64,000 bases of DNA from assembly GCA_934615235.1 (NCBI GenBank), contig CAKTTL010000002.1, positions 7,210-71,209 on the forward strand, read 5' to 3'. Positions 1 to 8,962 of the stretch are shown piece after piece (position 1 is the first letter of the stretch; every line of letters begins with the position of its first letter). The notes under the pieces are model-generated. The model did not search any database and was not told where the DNA came from. It worked only from the letters and a program-made list of their open reading frames with translations. Position numbers and translations under genes: made by a program. This DNA comes from an uncultured Clostridia bacterium (GTDB lineage: Bacteria; Bacillota; Clostridia; Christensenellales; Aristaeellaceae).

Positions 1-322
1 TGCCGAAGGCGATTTCGCTATCGGTATCCACGTTGAAAAACTGCGTCCGGGGATTTTGAAACACGCTGCCTACCCTTTCTGCGATGCGGTACATGGGCAG
101 GCCGCAAAGATTCTCTCCGTCCAGCAGCACCCTGCCGCTCAGCTCGCCTGTGAAAAATTGCGGAATCAGGCCGTTGACGAGCCGCGTCAGCGTGGTTTTG
201 CCGCAGCCGCTTCGCCCGCAGAGCAGGACGCACTGCCCGTCCGGAATCGTCAGGTTGATGTGCTTCAGGCCGCCGTCCGCGCTGCCCGCATAGGCAAAGG
301 ATACATTCTCGAACTCGATCAT
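1..322 (-). CDS. ECF transporter energizing ATPase (EcfA-type), 3' end outside window
   Basis: Only the first 107 or so residues are inside the window. The protein begins MIEFENVSFAYAG and has a Walker A motif GRSGCGKTT at about residues 36-44, then a Q-loop context (VFQNPRTQFF) as in CbiO/EcfA ABC ATPases. It would supply ATP hydrolysis at the cytoplasmic face for vitamin or cofactor uptake by the EcfT and S components encoded just upstream. Its ATG overlaps the EcfT stop codon as ATGA, so the genes are translationally coupled. Whether it is a single-domain ATPase or the fused double-ABC form common with MptD-type S components cannot be seen, because the end is cut off. Confidence 0.9.
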   Translation of the reverse strand, partial: MIEFENVSFAYAGSADGGLKHINLTIPDGQCVLLCGRSGCGKTTLTRLVNGLIPQFFTGELSGRVLLDGENLCGLPMYRIAERVGSVFQNPRTQFFNVDTDSEIAFG

Positions 323-1023
323 AAGGCCATACCCTTCCATACAAGCTCTGCAGCCAGAAACGCCGTGAACAGCAGCATTGCCAGCCAGTCCGCCGCCCGC
401 ATCTGAATGGACACAAGGCAGGTGCGGGGCTTCGGGTTTTCAATGCCTCGCGTCATGGAAGCGACGGACAGCTCGTCCGCCGCCTTGCTGGCCGCTGTCA
501 GCAGCGGCACATAGATGCAGTCGATCGTCATGGCGGGTGCCTTCAGAAAGCCGGGGAGCGTCGGCGATACGTCCCGCAGACGCATGGCGTCCTTGATAAA
601 CCGCCAGTCCTCGCGAATTGTGGGCAAATAGCGGAGCATGACGGCAAGGGGAATGGTCAGCTTTTTTGGAATGCGCAGCCGCGCCATGGCGGAGAGAAAT
701 TCGCCGACTCTGGTGGTGGAAATCACAATCCCCGCCAGCATCCCGCAGGCGTAGACCTTGTGCACCAGCCCGAGAAAAGCCACGAACATCGTTCGCCATG
801 TGCCGGTGAACGCGCCCATACACCAGCCTGTGAACAGGCAAATCAGCGCATAGACGATCATGCCGCGCAGCGCATAGCGCCATTTTCCGCAGAGCGCGGC
901 CAGCAGGCCGATGAGCACGACCAGGGCGAACTGAAAAGACAGGCTCGGCGCGAACATGGCGCTCAGGACGCAAAGCAGGATGAGAAACAGCTTTGCCCGG
1001 GGGTCCAGACGCAGCGGTTTCAT
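319..1023 (-). CDS. ECF transporter transmembrane component EcfT
   Basis: 234 residues with several hydrophobic segments and a cytoplasmic region of the CbiQ/EcfT family: the RxLPTIREDWR stretch near residues 140-150 and the ARLRIPKKL coupling-helix region. EcfT links the ATPases to the substrate-binding S component in the membrane. It overlaps the S-component stop by ATGA on one side and the ATPase start by ATGA on the other, giving an S-T-A operon read leftwards. Family assignment is good. The substrate cannot be read from this subunit. Confidence 0.88.
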   Translation of the reverse strand: MKPLRLDPRAKLFLILLCVLSAMFAPSLSFQFALVVLIGLLAALCGKWRYALRGMIVYALICLFTGWCMGAFTGTWRTMFVAFLGLVHKVYACGMLAGIVISTTRVGEFLSAMARLRIPKKLTIPLAVMLRYLPTIREDWRFIKDAMRLRDVSPTLPGFLKAPAMTIDCIYVPLLTAASKAADELSVASMTRGIENPKPRTCLVSIQMRAADWLAMLLFTAFLAAELVWKGMAL

Positions 1024-1622
1024 TGGGTGATACCGGCTTTTTCAAACTGCCTGTTCAGCATCTTGCAGCCGACGAACGCGCTGAGCGCGGCGACAAGGAC
1101 GGTTCCCACCAGCATGACGATCAGAATCCATGCGCTTCCCGCGGAACGCATGGCGTCGATGTAGGATTGCTCCGTGCCGTTGCCCAGCATGGTTCTGGCC
1201 CAGCCGTCCGGGTTGGCAAAAAAGACGAGATAGGAAGCGGTGCCGCCGAGAGAAAGCAGGATATAGGAAAGCGAATTGATTTTCCTGCTCTGATAATTTC
1301 CGCTTCCGGCTGCGAGATCGGCGATGACGCCCATCACCAGATACCCCAGCGCCATCGCCCAGTGCATACCGGTGACGAACCAGACGATGCAGAGAATCGC
1401 GCCGAGAATGGCGACCGCCCAGCGCTTTTGCACCTTGGCAAGCATCAGCAGGTACACCGGCCCGCACAACAGCGCGCTGCCTATGGGCATATAGAACGTC
1501 AGCACCGGGTTCGGCGCAAAGAAAATGCCGCCCACAAGGGCGAAAACAAGAAAAAGCGCGGTAAAGATGCCGACGGTGACCAGATCTTTCACGGTGAGGC
1601 TTTTTTTGCTGATTGTCCGCAT
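1020..1622 (-). CDS. MptD-family ECF transporter S component
   Basis: 200 residues, strongly hydrophobic with about five to six membrane segments. It resembles the Trep_Strep/MptD family of putative S components (FFAPNPVLTFYMPIGSALLCGP region, central GMHWAMALGYLVMG segment). S components bind the substrate and define specificity. For this family the substrate is not firmly established. It is first in the operon, so the S, T and A subunits are co-transcribed and probably form a dedicated importer. The divergent AraC regulator 340 bp away is the likely controller, by position only. Confidence 0.82.
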   Translation of the reverse strand: MRTISKKSLTVKDLVTVGIFTALFLVFALVGGIFFAPNPVLTFYMPIGSALLCGPVYLLMLAKVQKRWAVAILGAILCIVWFVTGMHWAMALGYLVMGVIADLAAGSGNYQSRKINSLSYILLSLGGTASYLVFFANPDGWARTMLGNGTEQSYIDAMRSAGSAWILIVMLVGTVLVAALSAFVGCKMLNRQFEKAGITQ

Positions 1623-1790
1623 GATAAAATCTCCTTTGCATTGCCGGACGGTTTGACTTTTGAACCGCCGTCTGTTATAGTTTGGTTAGAGAACACTGAC
1701 CGGAATTAAAGGTGTCATACCGCGGCGATTCCATCAAGAGCAGGCGGACGTTTCTGCCTGATCGTTGCAAAGAATTGGCTGTTCGTTGTA

Positions 1791-1951
1791 GGGTGTATCT
1801 GAAAAATTCCCTGAGGCTCCATCACGGCGTCTTTTCCGCCATTTCAGCGTCGGAAAATCTCGATTTAGGCCCACTAAACCTTCGATTTTCCTCCTTGAAC
1901 TGACGAAAAAATCCGCTCGCGCTGTCGCCTCTTCCTTTTTCAGATACACCC
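1791..1951. mobile_element. MITE-like element, copy A
   Basis: A 161-bp unit with terminal inverted repeats GGGTGTATCTGAAAAA / TTTTTCAGATACACCC, flanked on both sides by the dinucleotide TA (1789-1790 and 1952-1953). It matches copies at 16259-16418 and 33961-34120 almost throughout. There is no transposase inside, and the short reading frames in it are not credible genes. The TA flanks suggest mobilisation by a Tc1/mariner or IS630-type transposase. The right end abuts the AAGGAG ribosome-binding site of the AraC gene. Confidence 0.85.
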
Positions 1952-1962
1952 TAAGGAGAATT

Positions 1963-2940
1963 ATGAAAAGCGATATTTTGACGGACTATTACCGGCCCCT
2001 TTTGGAGCGCAACAATTTTCATCCCGTCCCGTGTCCGGAAAAATTCAGCCCGGCGGGGCAGTGCTGGAAGATTGCGCCTGCGCCTGCGGTTGGCGAAGGC
2101 TTTTACTGGGTCTACGCGAAGCAGGATCTGTTCGATATCAAAATCCACGATTTTTATTTCAACGACGATTGCTGTCTGGATATGGCGATCCCCGAATGTA
2201 TCAGCATCCAGCGCTACGACTCCATTTCCGGCGAGGAACTGAACCCCTACCGCCGGCTGTCGGCCGGAGATATTCAGACCATTGTGGGGGGAAAACAGCG
2301 CTATCGCGCTTTAATTCATAAGCGCATCCCCATTCATTCCGTCGGCATTGAAATCCTCCCGGCCTATTACGATGATTTCCTCAGGCAGCAGTATCCGGAT
2401 CTTTATTTCGATCTCCCGTCCGCCTTTCAAAGCATAGATCAGGCGGCGGATTTTCCTGCCATGTCCAAGCTGCTGTTTGAAATTGAAAATTACCGGGGCG
2501 ACGGGGCGGCGGCCGCGCTTTTTTACGAGGCCAAGGTTACGGAGGCGATTGCTCTGGTCGTGGACGCATGGAAGCGGCAGAGCCAGAAGCGGGAACGGCC
2601 GCTCTCGGCGGAAGACGAGGAAAGCCTGCGAAACGTCGTCAGCTATATCGCCGATCACTATGCCTTCGATATTCCGCTGGAGCGGCTGGCGAATATCGCC
2701 TGCATGAGCGAAAGCAAGCTGAAAAGCTGCTTCAGGCGGCAGTTTGGGTGCAGCGTTACGCAGCATATTCAGGGCAGGAGAATGAGCCAGGCGGAGCATC
2801 TGCTGATCAATACCGATTTTACCATGGGGCAAATCGCTCAGATGATCGGCTACACGACCTCCAGCCGGTTTGCGGAGCTGTTCAAAAAGAGTACGGGCAT
2901 TCTGCCGATCGAGTATCGGAAGCTGGCAAGACGGGGATAG
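1963..2940 (+). CDS. AraC-family transcriptional regulator
   Basis: 325 residues. The last 100 or so form a double helix-turn-helix of the AraC/XylS type (IADHYAFDIPLERLANIAC, then SVTQHIQGRRMSQAEHLL, then IGYTTSSRFAELFKKSTG). The N-terminal 200 residues match no sensor domain I recognise and may bind a ligand. The ATG is preceded by AAGGAG at 1953-1958, which begins one base after the right end of MITE copy A, so the leader of this gene was remodelled by that insertion. It is divergent from the ECF importer and upstream of codBA; the ECF operon is the more likely target because the codBA leader has its own attenuator. Confidence 0.88.
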   Translation: MKSDILTDYYRPLLERNNFHPVPCPEKFSPAGQCWKIAPAPAVGEGFYWVYAKQDLFDIKIHDFYFNDDCCLDMAIPECISIQRYDSISGEELNPYRRLSAGDIQTIVGGKQRYRALIHKRIPIHSVGIEILPAYYDDFLRQQYPDLYFDLPSAFQSIDQAADFPAMSKLLFEIENYRGDGAAAALFYEAKVTEAIALVVDAWKRQSQKRERPLSAEDEESLRNVVSYIADHYAFDIPLERLANIACMSESKLKSCFRRQFGCSVTQHIQGRRMSQAEHLLINTDFTMGQIAQMIGYTTSSRFAELFKKSTGILPIEYRKLARRG

Positions 2941-2967
2941 GCGCGCCGGATGTTTTCGAAAAAACTG

Positions 2968-2996
2968 TTGAAATTAGCCGCGGGTTATGGTATAGT
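2968..2996 (+). promoter_or_regulatory. Promoter of the codBA leader
   Basis: TTGAAA (2968-2973), 17-bp spacer, TATAGT (2991-2996). This is a near-consensus vegetative promoter that places the transcript start near 3003, so the RNA begins just before the attenuator structures. Confidence 0.75.
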
Positions 2997-3011
2997 ACAA
3001 CCGCTTCAGAT

Positions 3012-3107
3012 GTCTTTAAGACGGTACAGAGATGCCGATAAGACTGCGAAACGTTGTTTTGCGTATAATCGGCCTGTACCCTGCTCGAGGGGACAGGCCG
3101 TTTTTTT
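3012..3107 (+). promoter_or_regulatory. PyrR-type transcription attenuator ahead of codBA
   Basis: The leader can form a PyrR-binding hairpin: lower stem GUCUU (3012-3016) with AAGAC (3040-3044), upper stem GGUA (3023-3026) with UGCC (3033-3036), and hexaloop CAGAGA (3027-3032). This is the architecture and CNGNGA loop known for PyrR-binding sites. GGTACAG (3023-3029) is also perfectly complementary to CTGTACC (3074-3080), an antiterminator that excludes both the PyrR hairpin and the 5' arm of the downstream terminator. Expected logic from the known family: UMP-loaded PyrR stabilises the first hairpin and transcription stops. The fit to a pyrimidine-salvage operon is good. PyrR itself is not in the window. 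Confidence 0.75.
3070..3107 (+). terminator. Intrinsic terminator within the codBA leader
   Basis: Stem CGGCCTGT (3070-3077) with ACAGGCCG (3093-3100), followed by seven Ts. It lies 58 bp upstream of the codB start and is therefore an attenuator rather than a gene-end terminator. Confidence 0.85.
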
Positions 3108-3164
3108 CGCTGATGAGACTTCTGAAGAAAATACAATCTGCCAACGCAGAGGAAGGAAGTCGTC

Positions 3165-4430
3165 ATGACAACGAAAACCAAACCGCCTCAGGATGTGGAC
3201 TACACCGGCGAGCGCGTGCCCGCTTCGGCGCGCAAGGGCTTCTGGCCCATGTTCTTTATTATGCTGGGCTTCACGTTCTTCTCTGCCAGCATGTGGACCG
3301 GCGTGGATCTGGCCAACGGCCTGGATTTGCAGGGCTTCGTCTGGACCATTCTGCTGGGCGGCGTGATTCTGGCCGCCTATACCGGCGCGCTGGGCTATAT
3401 CGGCTGCAAAACCGGCCTGTCCTTTGATCTGCTGTCCCGCCGCGCGTTCGGGAGCAAAGGCTCCTATCTGCCTTCCGCGCTGATTGCGCTGACGCAGATC
3501 GGCTGGTTCGGCGTAGGGGCGGCGATGTTCGCCATTCCCGCGGCGCAGGTGCTTGCGCCCGAATCCACGATCCTGCCGTATCTGCTGGTGCTGGCCGTAG
3601 GCGTGTGCATGACCACGTCGGCCTACTTTGGCATCAAGGGATTGGAAATCGTATCCTACGTCTCCGTGCCGCTGATTGCGATCCTGGGCACTTACGCCAT
3701 GGTGACCGCCACCGTGCAGGGCGGCGGCCTTGCCGCGATCTTCGCCAAATCCACCGGCAAGCTGACGATCTTCTCCGGCGTGGGGCTGGTGATCGGTTCA
3801 TTCGTCAGCGGAGGTACCGCCACTCCGAACTTCACCCGCTTTGCCAGGGGCAACAAGGCGGCGGTCTGGACCACGGTCATCGCCTTTTTCATCGGCAATA
3901 CGCTGATGTTCTGCTTCGGCGGCGTTGCGGGCGCGTTCGTGGGCAGCAACGATATTTTCTGGGTCATGATTGAACTGAACCTCGGAATTTTCGCCTTCCT
4001 GGTGCTCGGCGCGAATATCTGGACGACCAACGATAACGCGCTTTACACCGGCGCGCTGGGCCTGTCCAACATCACCGGGAAAAAGAAAAAGCCCATGGTC
4101 ATCCTGGCCGGCGTGATCGGAACGCTGGCAGCCATGTGGCTGTATTACAACTTCTGCAACTGGCTGACGCTGCTCAACGCCACGCTGCCCGCCATCGGCG
4201 TGATCCTGATCGCGGATTTCTTCCTGCGCCGGGAGCACTATGAAGGCGAAGAAAAAGCCGCTTCGCCCGTCAACTGGGCGGCCATCATCGGCGTGGCGGC
4301 GGGCGCGCTGGTGGGCAACCTGACGGGCGGCAACCTGATTCCCGGTTTCTCCTTCGGCATCGCCGCCATCAACAACATGCTGGTCGCCCTGGCCTGCTAT
4401 CTGGCGGGCGGACTGCTGAAGCGCAAATAA
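3165..4430 (+). CDS. codB: Cytosine permease (NCS1 family)
   Basis: 421 residues, about 12 membrane segments, with the CodB-type N-terminal region ([18 protein letters not shown], then [13 protein letters not shown]) and [15 protein letters not shown] in the middle. It imports cytosine, probably with a proton or cation, across the cytoplasmic membrane. It is the first gene after the attenuator, with GGAAGGAAG upstream of the ATG, and is followed 16 bp later by cytosine deaminase. That pairing strongly supports cytosine rather than another nucleobase. Expression is probably repressed when pyrimidines are plentiful. Confidence 0.92.
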   Translation: MTTKTKPPQDVDYTGERVPASARKGFWPMFFIMLGFTFFSASMWTGVDLANGLDLQGFVWTILLGGVILAAYTGALGYIGCKTGLSFDLLSRRAFGSKGSYLPSALIALTQIGWFGVGAAMFAIPAAQVLAPESTILPYLLVLAVGVCMTTSAYFGIKGLEIVSYVSVPLIAILGTYAMVTATVQGGGLAAIFAKSTGKLTIFSGVGLVIGSFVSGGTATPNFTRFARGNKAAVWTTVIAFFIGNTLMFCFGGVAGAFVGSNDIFWVMIELNLGIFAFLVLGANIWTTNDNALYTGALGLSNITGKKKKPMVILAGVIGTLAAMWLYYNFCNWLTLLNATLPAIGVILIADFFLRREHYEGEEKAASPVNWAAIIGVAAGALVGNLTGGNLIPGFSFGIAAINNMLVALACYLAGGLLKRK

Positions 4431-4446
4431 CGCGGGAGGGAAAATC

Positions 4447-5682
4447 ATGCTGTATCAAAACCTGTATCTGGAAAACGCGACGGAAACCTGCGATATTCGC
4501 GTGGAAAACGGCGTCTTCACGCAGATTGCTCCGGCGCTTGCGCCGCACCCTGGCGAAGAATGCCGGGATTACGCCGGAAAGCTGGCGCTTGCGCCGCTGA
4601 TTGAAAGCCATGTTCATCTGGATACCTGCCTGACCGCGGGCGATCCGGTCTGGAATATGTCCGGCACGCTGTTTGAGGGCATCGAATGCTGGGCCAGGCG
4701 CAAGGAAAAGCTGACAAAGGCGGATGTGCGGGAGCGCGTGCAGCGGGCGGTCAGGCTATATGCCGTCAACGGCATACAGCATATCCGAACCCATGTGGAC
4801 GTGACCGACCCGAAGCTTACCGCCATGGAGGCGCTGCTCGAGCTGCGCGAGGAACTGCGCGATGTGATGGATATTCAGATCGTCGCCTTTCCGCAGGAGG
4901 GGATTGAAAGCTATCCCAACGGGCGGCAGCTGATAGAAAACGCGGTGCGCATGGGCGCGGACTGCGTGGGCGCGATTCCGCATTTCGAATTCACGCGGGA
5001 ATATAGCGTTTCGTCTCTGAACTTCGCCATGGAACTGGCGCAGAAGTACGATAAGCTGGTGGATGTGCATTGCGATGAAATCGACGACGAGGCCTCCCGC
5101 GGGCTGGAAACGCTGGCCGCCAGGGCCTATGAGACCGGCCTGACCGACCGCGTAACCGCCAGCCATACCACGGCGATGCATTCCTATAACAACGCTTATG
5201 TGCAGCGGCTGATGCGTCTGCTCAAAATGAGCCGGATCAACTTTGTCGCGAATCCCCTGGTCAACACGCACCTGCAGGGGCGCGTCGACACCTATCCCAA
5301 GCGGCGCGGCGTCACCCGCGTCAGGGAGCTGACCGAAGCGGGCCTGAACGTCTCCTTCGGCCACGACGATATCTTCGATCCCTGGTATCCCATGGGAACC
5401 GGCTCTCTGCGGGATGTGGTCTTCATGGGCCTGCATGTATGCCAGATGATGGGCTACGAGGACATTATGAACGCCTATCGCTTTATCTCCACCAACGCGG
5501 CCAGAACCCTCCATCTGGGCGACAGCTACGGCGTCAAGGTGGGAAACCCGGCCAGCTTTATTGTGCTGGACGCGAAGAATTATTACGACGCGCTGAATCA
5601 AAACGCGACGGTGCTGCTCTCCTGCCGCAAGGGAAAGCCCATTGCCCAGGGGACGCCCGGCAGCCGGGAAACGCTGTTCTGA
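4447..5682 (+). CDS. codA: Cytosine deaminase
   Basis: 411 residues of the amidohydrolase superfamily, close to E. coli CodA in the core. Visible metal and active-site residues are His55 and His57 (ESHVHLDT), His208 and Glu211 (DVHCDE), His240 ([14 protein letters not shown]) and Asp307 ([11 protein letters not shown]). It deaminates cytosine to uracil plus ammonia in the cytoplasm, feeding UMP synthesis and nitrogen supply. It is the second gene of the codBA operon and ends just before a strong bidirectional terminator. Confidence 0.94.
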   Translation: MLYQNLYLENATETCDIRVENGVFTQIAPALAPHPGEECRDYAGKLALAPLIESHVHLDTCLTAGDPVWNMSGTLFEGIECWARRKEKLTKADVRERVQRAVRLYAVNGIQHIRTHVDVTDPKLTAMEALLELREELRDVMDIQIVAFPQEGIESYPNGRQLIENAVRMGADCVGAIPHFEFTREYSVSSLNFAMELAQKYDKLVDVHCDEIDDEASRGLETLAARAYETGLTDRVTASHTTAMHSYNNAYVQRLMRLLKMSRINFVANPLVNTHLQGRVDTYPKRRGVTRVRELTEAGLNVSFGHDDIFDPWYPMGTGSLRDVVFMGLHVCQMMGYEDIMNAYRFISTNAARTLHLGDSYGVKVGNPASFIVLDAKNYYDALNQNATVLLSCRKGKPIAQGTPGSRETLF

Positions 5683-5714
5683 CCGGCGGGCGCAAACTGT
5701 ATTGAACAAAAAAA

Positions 5715-5758
5715 ATGCGGCTATGGTGTGAAAGGAAACTTTCGCACCATAGCCGCAT
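5715..5758. terminator. Bidirectional terminator between codA and the M42 operon
   Basis: A 20-bp stem (5715-5734 with 5739-5758, one G-T pair) around a GAAA loop, with an A-run on the left and a T-run on the right. It can end the converging transcripts from both sides. Confidence 0.9.
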
Positions 5759-5774
5759 TTTGTCAGTCGGGCGT

Positions 5775-6767
5775 TTATTCCAGCCCTTCCACGTACGCTT
5801 TCAGCAGCGCGACGGATTGCTCCATATCGCGCAGGCTGACGGTTTCAACGGGGGAGTGGACGTAGAGACAGGGGATCGAAAGCGTGCCGGAGGGAATGCC
5901 GCCGCGCGTGGTGACGATGGCGGAAGCGTCCGTGCCGCCGTAGGGCAGCACTTCGTATTGGAAGGGAACGCCCGCGCGTCTGGCGGCGGCGATGAGCGCG
6001 TCGCGCACAACGGGGGTGGAGATGCTGCCGCTGTCCTTGATTTTGACGGCGGGTCCCTTTCCGACGTAAACCGGCATGGGCGGATCGGCTTTGGGCGTGC
6101 CGCCTGCGACGGTCACGTCGATGGCGATGCCGACGTCCGGCTCGAGGGCGAACGCGGCGGCCTTTGCGCCGCGGCAGCCGACCTCCTCCTGCGTGGAGAA
6201 GACGGCGAAAACGTCGTGCTTCGTCTTACCGAGCGACTGGACGAGCTCGACCAGCACGGCGCAGGCGCTGCGGTTATCCATATAGGGCGCGCTGACGCGC
6301 TCGCCGAGGAACGCGGCCTGCAGCGGGAGCGAGCAAACGCTGCCCACCGGCGCGATTTTGAGCGCTTGTTCTTCGGTTTCCGCGCCGACGTCGATGAAAA
6401 GGCGGCCCATCGTGTATTTGCCGTCCGGCAGCGGCTCGGAAGAAACCACGCCTTCCGCGCCGTTTTCGAAGACGACCTTGCGCGCGACCATCTGCGCCGC
6501 GCTCACGCCGCCCAGCGGCGTTACGCGCAGGAAGCCCTTTTCGTCCGCGGCGTATACCATCAGGCCGATGGTGTCCATGTGCGCGCTGAACAGGACGCGC
6601 CTGCCTTCGCCCGTGCCGCGCTTGACGGCGATCAGGTTGCCCATCGCGTCGGAGAAAAGCTCGTCCACATACGGCCGCACCGTTTCCGCGATTTTTTCGC
6701 GGATGGCGCGCTCACTGCCGCTGGGGCCGAACGGTTTGAGCATTTCAAGCAGCGTATCCTTCATCAT
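5775..6767 (-). CDS. M42 family metallo-aminopeptidase (third of three)
   Basis: 330 residues with M42 hallmarks: FSAHMDTIG (metal-binding His and Asp), PYMDNRSACAVLVEL (bridging Asp), FSTQEEVGCRGA (catalytic Glu pair), AIDVTVAGGTP and a C-terminal LYVHSPVETV His ligand. The family forms large cytosolic tetrahedral dinuclear-metal aminopeptidases that trim short peptides. Its start overlaps the stop of the preceding M42 gene by ATGA. It is the distal gene of a three-gene M42 operon and ends at the bidirectional terminator. Confidence 0.92.
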   Translation of the reverse strand: MMKDTLLEMLKPFGPSGSERAIREKIAETVRPYVDELFSDAMGNLIAVKRGTGEGRRVLFSAHMDTIGLMVYAADEKGFLRVTPLGGVSAAQMVARKVVFENGAEGVVSSEPLPDGKYTMGRLFIDVGAETEEQALKIAPVGSVCSLPLQAAFLGERVSAPYMDNRSACAVLVELVQSLGKTKHDVFAVFSTQEEVGCRGAKAAAFALEPDVGIAIDVTVAGGTPKADPPMPVYVGKGPAVKIKDSGSISTPVVRDALIAAARRAGVPFQYEVLPYGGTDASAIVTTRGGIPSGTLSIPCLYVHSPVETVSLRDMEQSVALLKAYVEGLE

Positions 6768-7813
6768 ACCGGCAGCACCTCGCTCTTTGTAAGATCATTG
6801 TAAATTTCGGGAAGCGTATCGAGCAGCGCGTTTACCAGCGCGCTCTGCGCGGCAATATCGCTTCTGCGCAGGATGCAGTTGCCGCTGTGCGAGCCGCGGC
6901 AGGGGATGGCGATCGACGCGGCGGGCTTGGCCAGCGCGCCGAATTGCAGACCGCCCATATCGCTCGCGGGCTGTACGCCGCAAAGCTTCTGCCACGGGAT
7001 TCCGGCCTTTTCGGCGGTCTGCTCGATGGCCGCGCGAAGCGCGCCGTGGGAAATGCTCGTGCGGCTCATCTGCGCGACGACCGCGCCGCCGCCGAGCATG
7101 CAGATGCGATCCTCGGGCTTTACGTCGCCCAGATCGTTTGCGCGCGCCGTCTCCAGCACAATCGCCAGATCGTTTTCAAGCCGCCGGCTCAGTACAAGCG
7201 CGCCGCGGCAGCCGATTTCCTCCTGCACGGTGAACGCGCAGGTCAGCCGGCCGCGATAGCCGTGCTGCAGCGCCTGAACCAGATTCATGCAGCTGGCGCG
7301 GTTATCGAGCGCGCGCCCGGCGAGGCTGTCCTCGCCGAAGGCGGCGACGGGGCTTTCGAACACGCAGTACGTGCCCATCGGGCAGAGCGCTTCCGCGCCC
7401 GCCTTGTCCTTCGCGCCGACGTCGATGTACATTTCGCTCAAGCGCGGCACGCGCTCGCGGTCGTCGGCCGATTGCAGGTGAATCGCCTTCGCACCGATAA
7501 CGCCGGGCGTTTTCTTTTCGCCGCAGGAGACGATTTTCGAAACCGCATTGCGCGGGTCGATTTTGCCGACGGACGTGAAGCGCAGCAGGCCGTCGTCGCG
7601 CGCGCCGGTGACGATGAACCCGGCCTCGTCCATGTGCGCGGCCAGCAGAATATGCGGGGCGGACGCGTCGCCGCCGTCTTTTACGCAGATCAGGTTGCCG
7701 ACGCGATCGACCGTGCATTCTGCGCCCGCCTCCAGGCAGAGCACCCTGAGCAGATCGCGGATTTCTTTTTCATTTCCCGAAACGCCATGGGCGGCGCAAA
7801 GCTTCTCAAGCAT
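6764..7813 (-). CDS. M42 family metallo-aminopeptidase (second of three)
   Basis: 349 residues from the ATG at 7813 (MLEKLCAAHGVSGNEKEI). An upstream in-frame ATG at 7882 would intrude 23 codons into the previous gene and is less likely. The motifs are LAAHMDEAGF, RALDNRASCMNLV, FTVQEEIGCRGA and PCRGSHSGNC. Compared with its neighbours the last histidine region reads GSHSGN instead of HSPVETV or HTTVETV, suggesting different subsite or ligand geometry. The start overlaps the previous stop by 8 nt. Confidence 0.9.
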   Translation of the reverse strand: MLEKLCAAHGVSGNEKEIRDLLRVLCLEAGAECTVDRVGNLICVKDGGDASAPHILLAAHMDEAGFIVTGARDDGLLRFTSVGKIDPRNAVSKIVSCGEKKTPGVIGAKAIHLQSADDRERVPRLSEMYIDVGAKDKAGAEALCPMGTYCVFESPVAAFGEDSLAGRALDNRASCMNLVQALQHGYRGRLTCAFTVQEEIGCRGALVLSRRLENDLAIVLETARANDLGDVKPEDRICMLGGGAVVAQMSRTSISHGALRAAIEQTAEKAGIPWQKLCGVQPASDMGGLQFGALAKPAASIAIPCRGSHSGNCILRRSDIAAQSALVNALLDTLPEIYNDLTKSEVLPV

Positions 7814-8834
7814 CGAACATCGCCTCCCAATCTTCGCCGAGTTCGGCGAGGAACGCGGCCAGCAGCCGCGCGCCCTCTTCAATCGTATCCAGCGATACGG
7901 TCTCGACGGTTGTATGCATGTATTTCAGCGGCAGCTCGATGAGCACCGTCGGCACGCCCGCGCGCGCCATCATCAGGTCGTCCGCGTCCGTCCAGGTGCC
8001 GTCCGCCGCGACGCTCGTCTGTGCGTCGACGCGCAGTTTTTTGCAGATTTCAAACATCCGCTTGTGCAGCGCGGGCGTGATGAACGGCCCTTCGGACATG
8101 ACGATCTTCTCCAGCGGGAAGGTGTCGCCCTCGTCGCAGCCGGGCATGGAGCCGTGCGTTACGTCGATGGCGACGCCGATATCCGGATCGATCGCCCAGC
8201 AGCCGGTCTGCGCGCCGCGCCCGCCGACCTCCTCCTGCGAGGTGGCCGTGAACAGCGCCTGACAGCGCAGGTCCGTGTGCTGCAGAAGCTCCGCCGCACG
8301 CAGCATCATCGCCACGCAGCCGCGGTCGTCGATCGTCTTGCAGGCGAGGCGGTTGTTTTCCAGCTTCGTCGCCGGGCCGTACAGCGTAATCGGCGTGCCG
8401 GGATGGACGATCGCCTTCACGCGCTCCGCCGCGAGCCCGAGGTCGACGAAAAGCGACTGCATTTTATGATTTTTCTTTTCATCGCCGCCCTGCGGCGCAA
8501 GGATAACGCCCGTCATCGGGCCTTCTTCGGTGTAAACCGTAACGCGGCTGGCGGGCAGAATGCGCGGATCCACGCCGCCGATGGAGCCGAAACGAATCGC
8601 GCCGTCGTCCTCGACCGCCGTCGCCATCAGGCCGATTTCGTCCAGATGCGCGGCGATCATCACGCGCGGGCCGCGGGAGCCCAGCCGCGCGGTCATGTTC
8701 TGCATCGCGTCGACCGTCACTTCATCGCACAGCGGGCGGAAATACTCCGCCAGCCGCTCGGCGACCGGGCCTTCGTCGCCGGAAAGGCCGCGCACGGCCG
8801 TAACGTCGCGCAGGAACGCTTCGATAGAAACCAA
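7806..8834 (-). CDS. M42 family metallo-aminopeptidase (first of three)
   Basis: 342 residues: IAAHLDEIGLMA, KTIDDRGCVAMML, TATSQEEVGGRGA, GVAIDVTHG and the C-terminal MHTTVETV. It is promoter-proximal in the operon with a near-consensus promoter 56 bp upstream. It is clearly diverged from the two downstream paralogues, so the set may cover different N-terminal residues or form mixed complexes. Peptide trimming is known for the family; exact specificity cannot be read here. Confidence 0.92.
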   Translation of the reverse strand: MVSIEAFLRDVTAVRGLSGDEGPVAERLAEYFRPLCDEVTVDAMQNMTARLGSRGPRVMIAAHLDEIGLMATAVEDDGAIRFGSIGGVDPRILPASRVTVYTEEGPMTGVILAPQGGDEKKNHKMQSLFVDLGLAAERVKAIVHPGTPITLYGPATKLENNRLACKTIDDRGCVAMMLRAAELLQHTDLRCQALFTATSQEEVGGRGAQTGCWAIDPDIGVAIDVTHGSMPGCDEGDTFPLEKIVMSEGPFITPALHKRMFEICKKLRVDAQTSVAADGTWTDADDLMMARAGVPTVLIELPLKYMHTTVETVSLDTIEEGARLLAAFLAELGEDWEAMFDA

Positions 8835-8889
8835 CAGACCACTTCCTTCGCAAGGAAATTTTTGCTATAATAAAAAGCAATCCACGGCA

Positions 8890-8918
8890 ATTATAGCATG
8901 GCGGAAATTACCAGTCAA
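8890..8918 (-). promoter_or_regulatory. Promoter of the M42 operon
   Basis: On the minus strand: TTGACT (8913-8918), 17-bp spacer, TATAAT (8890-8895). Confidence 0.8.
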
Positions 8919-8962
8919 CAAAACCGCCCCGACCGGCGTTAACTATACATCGGGAGGCGATT

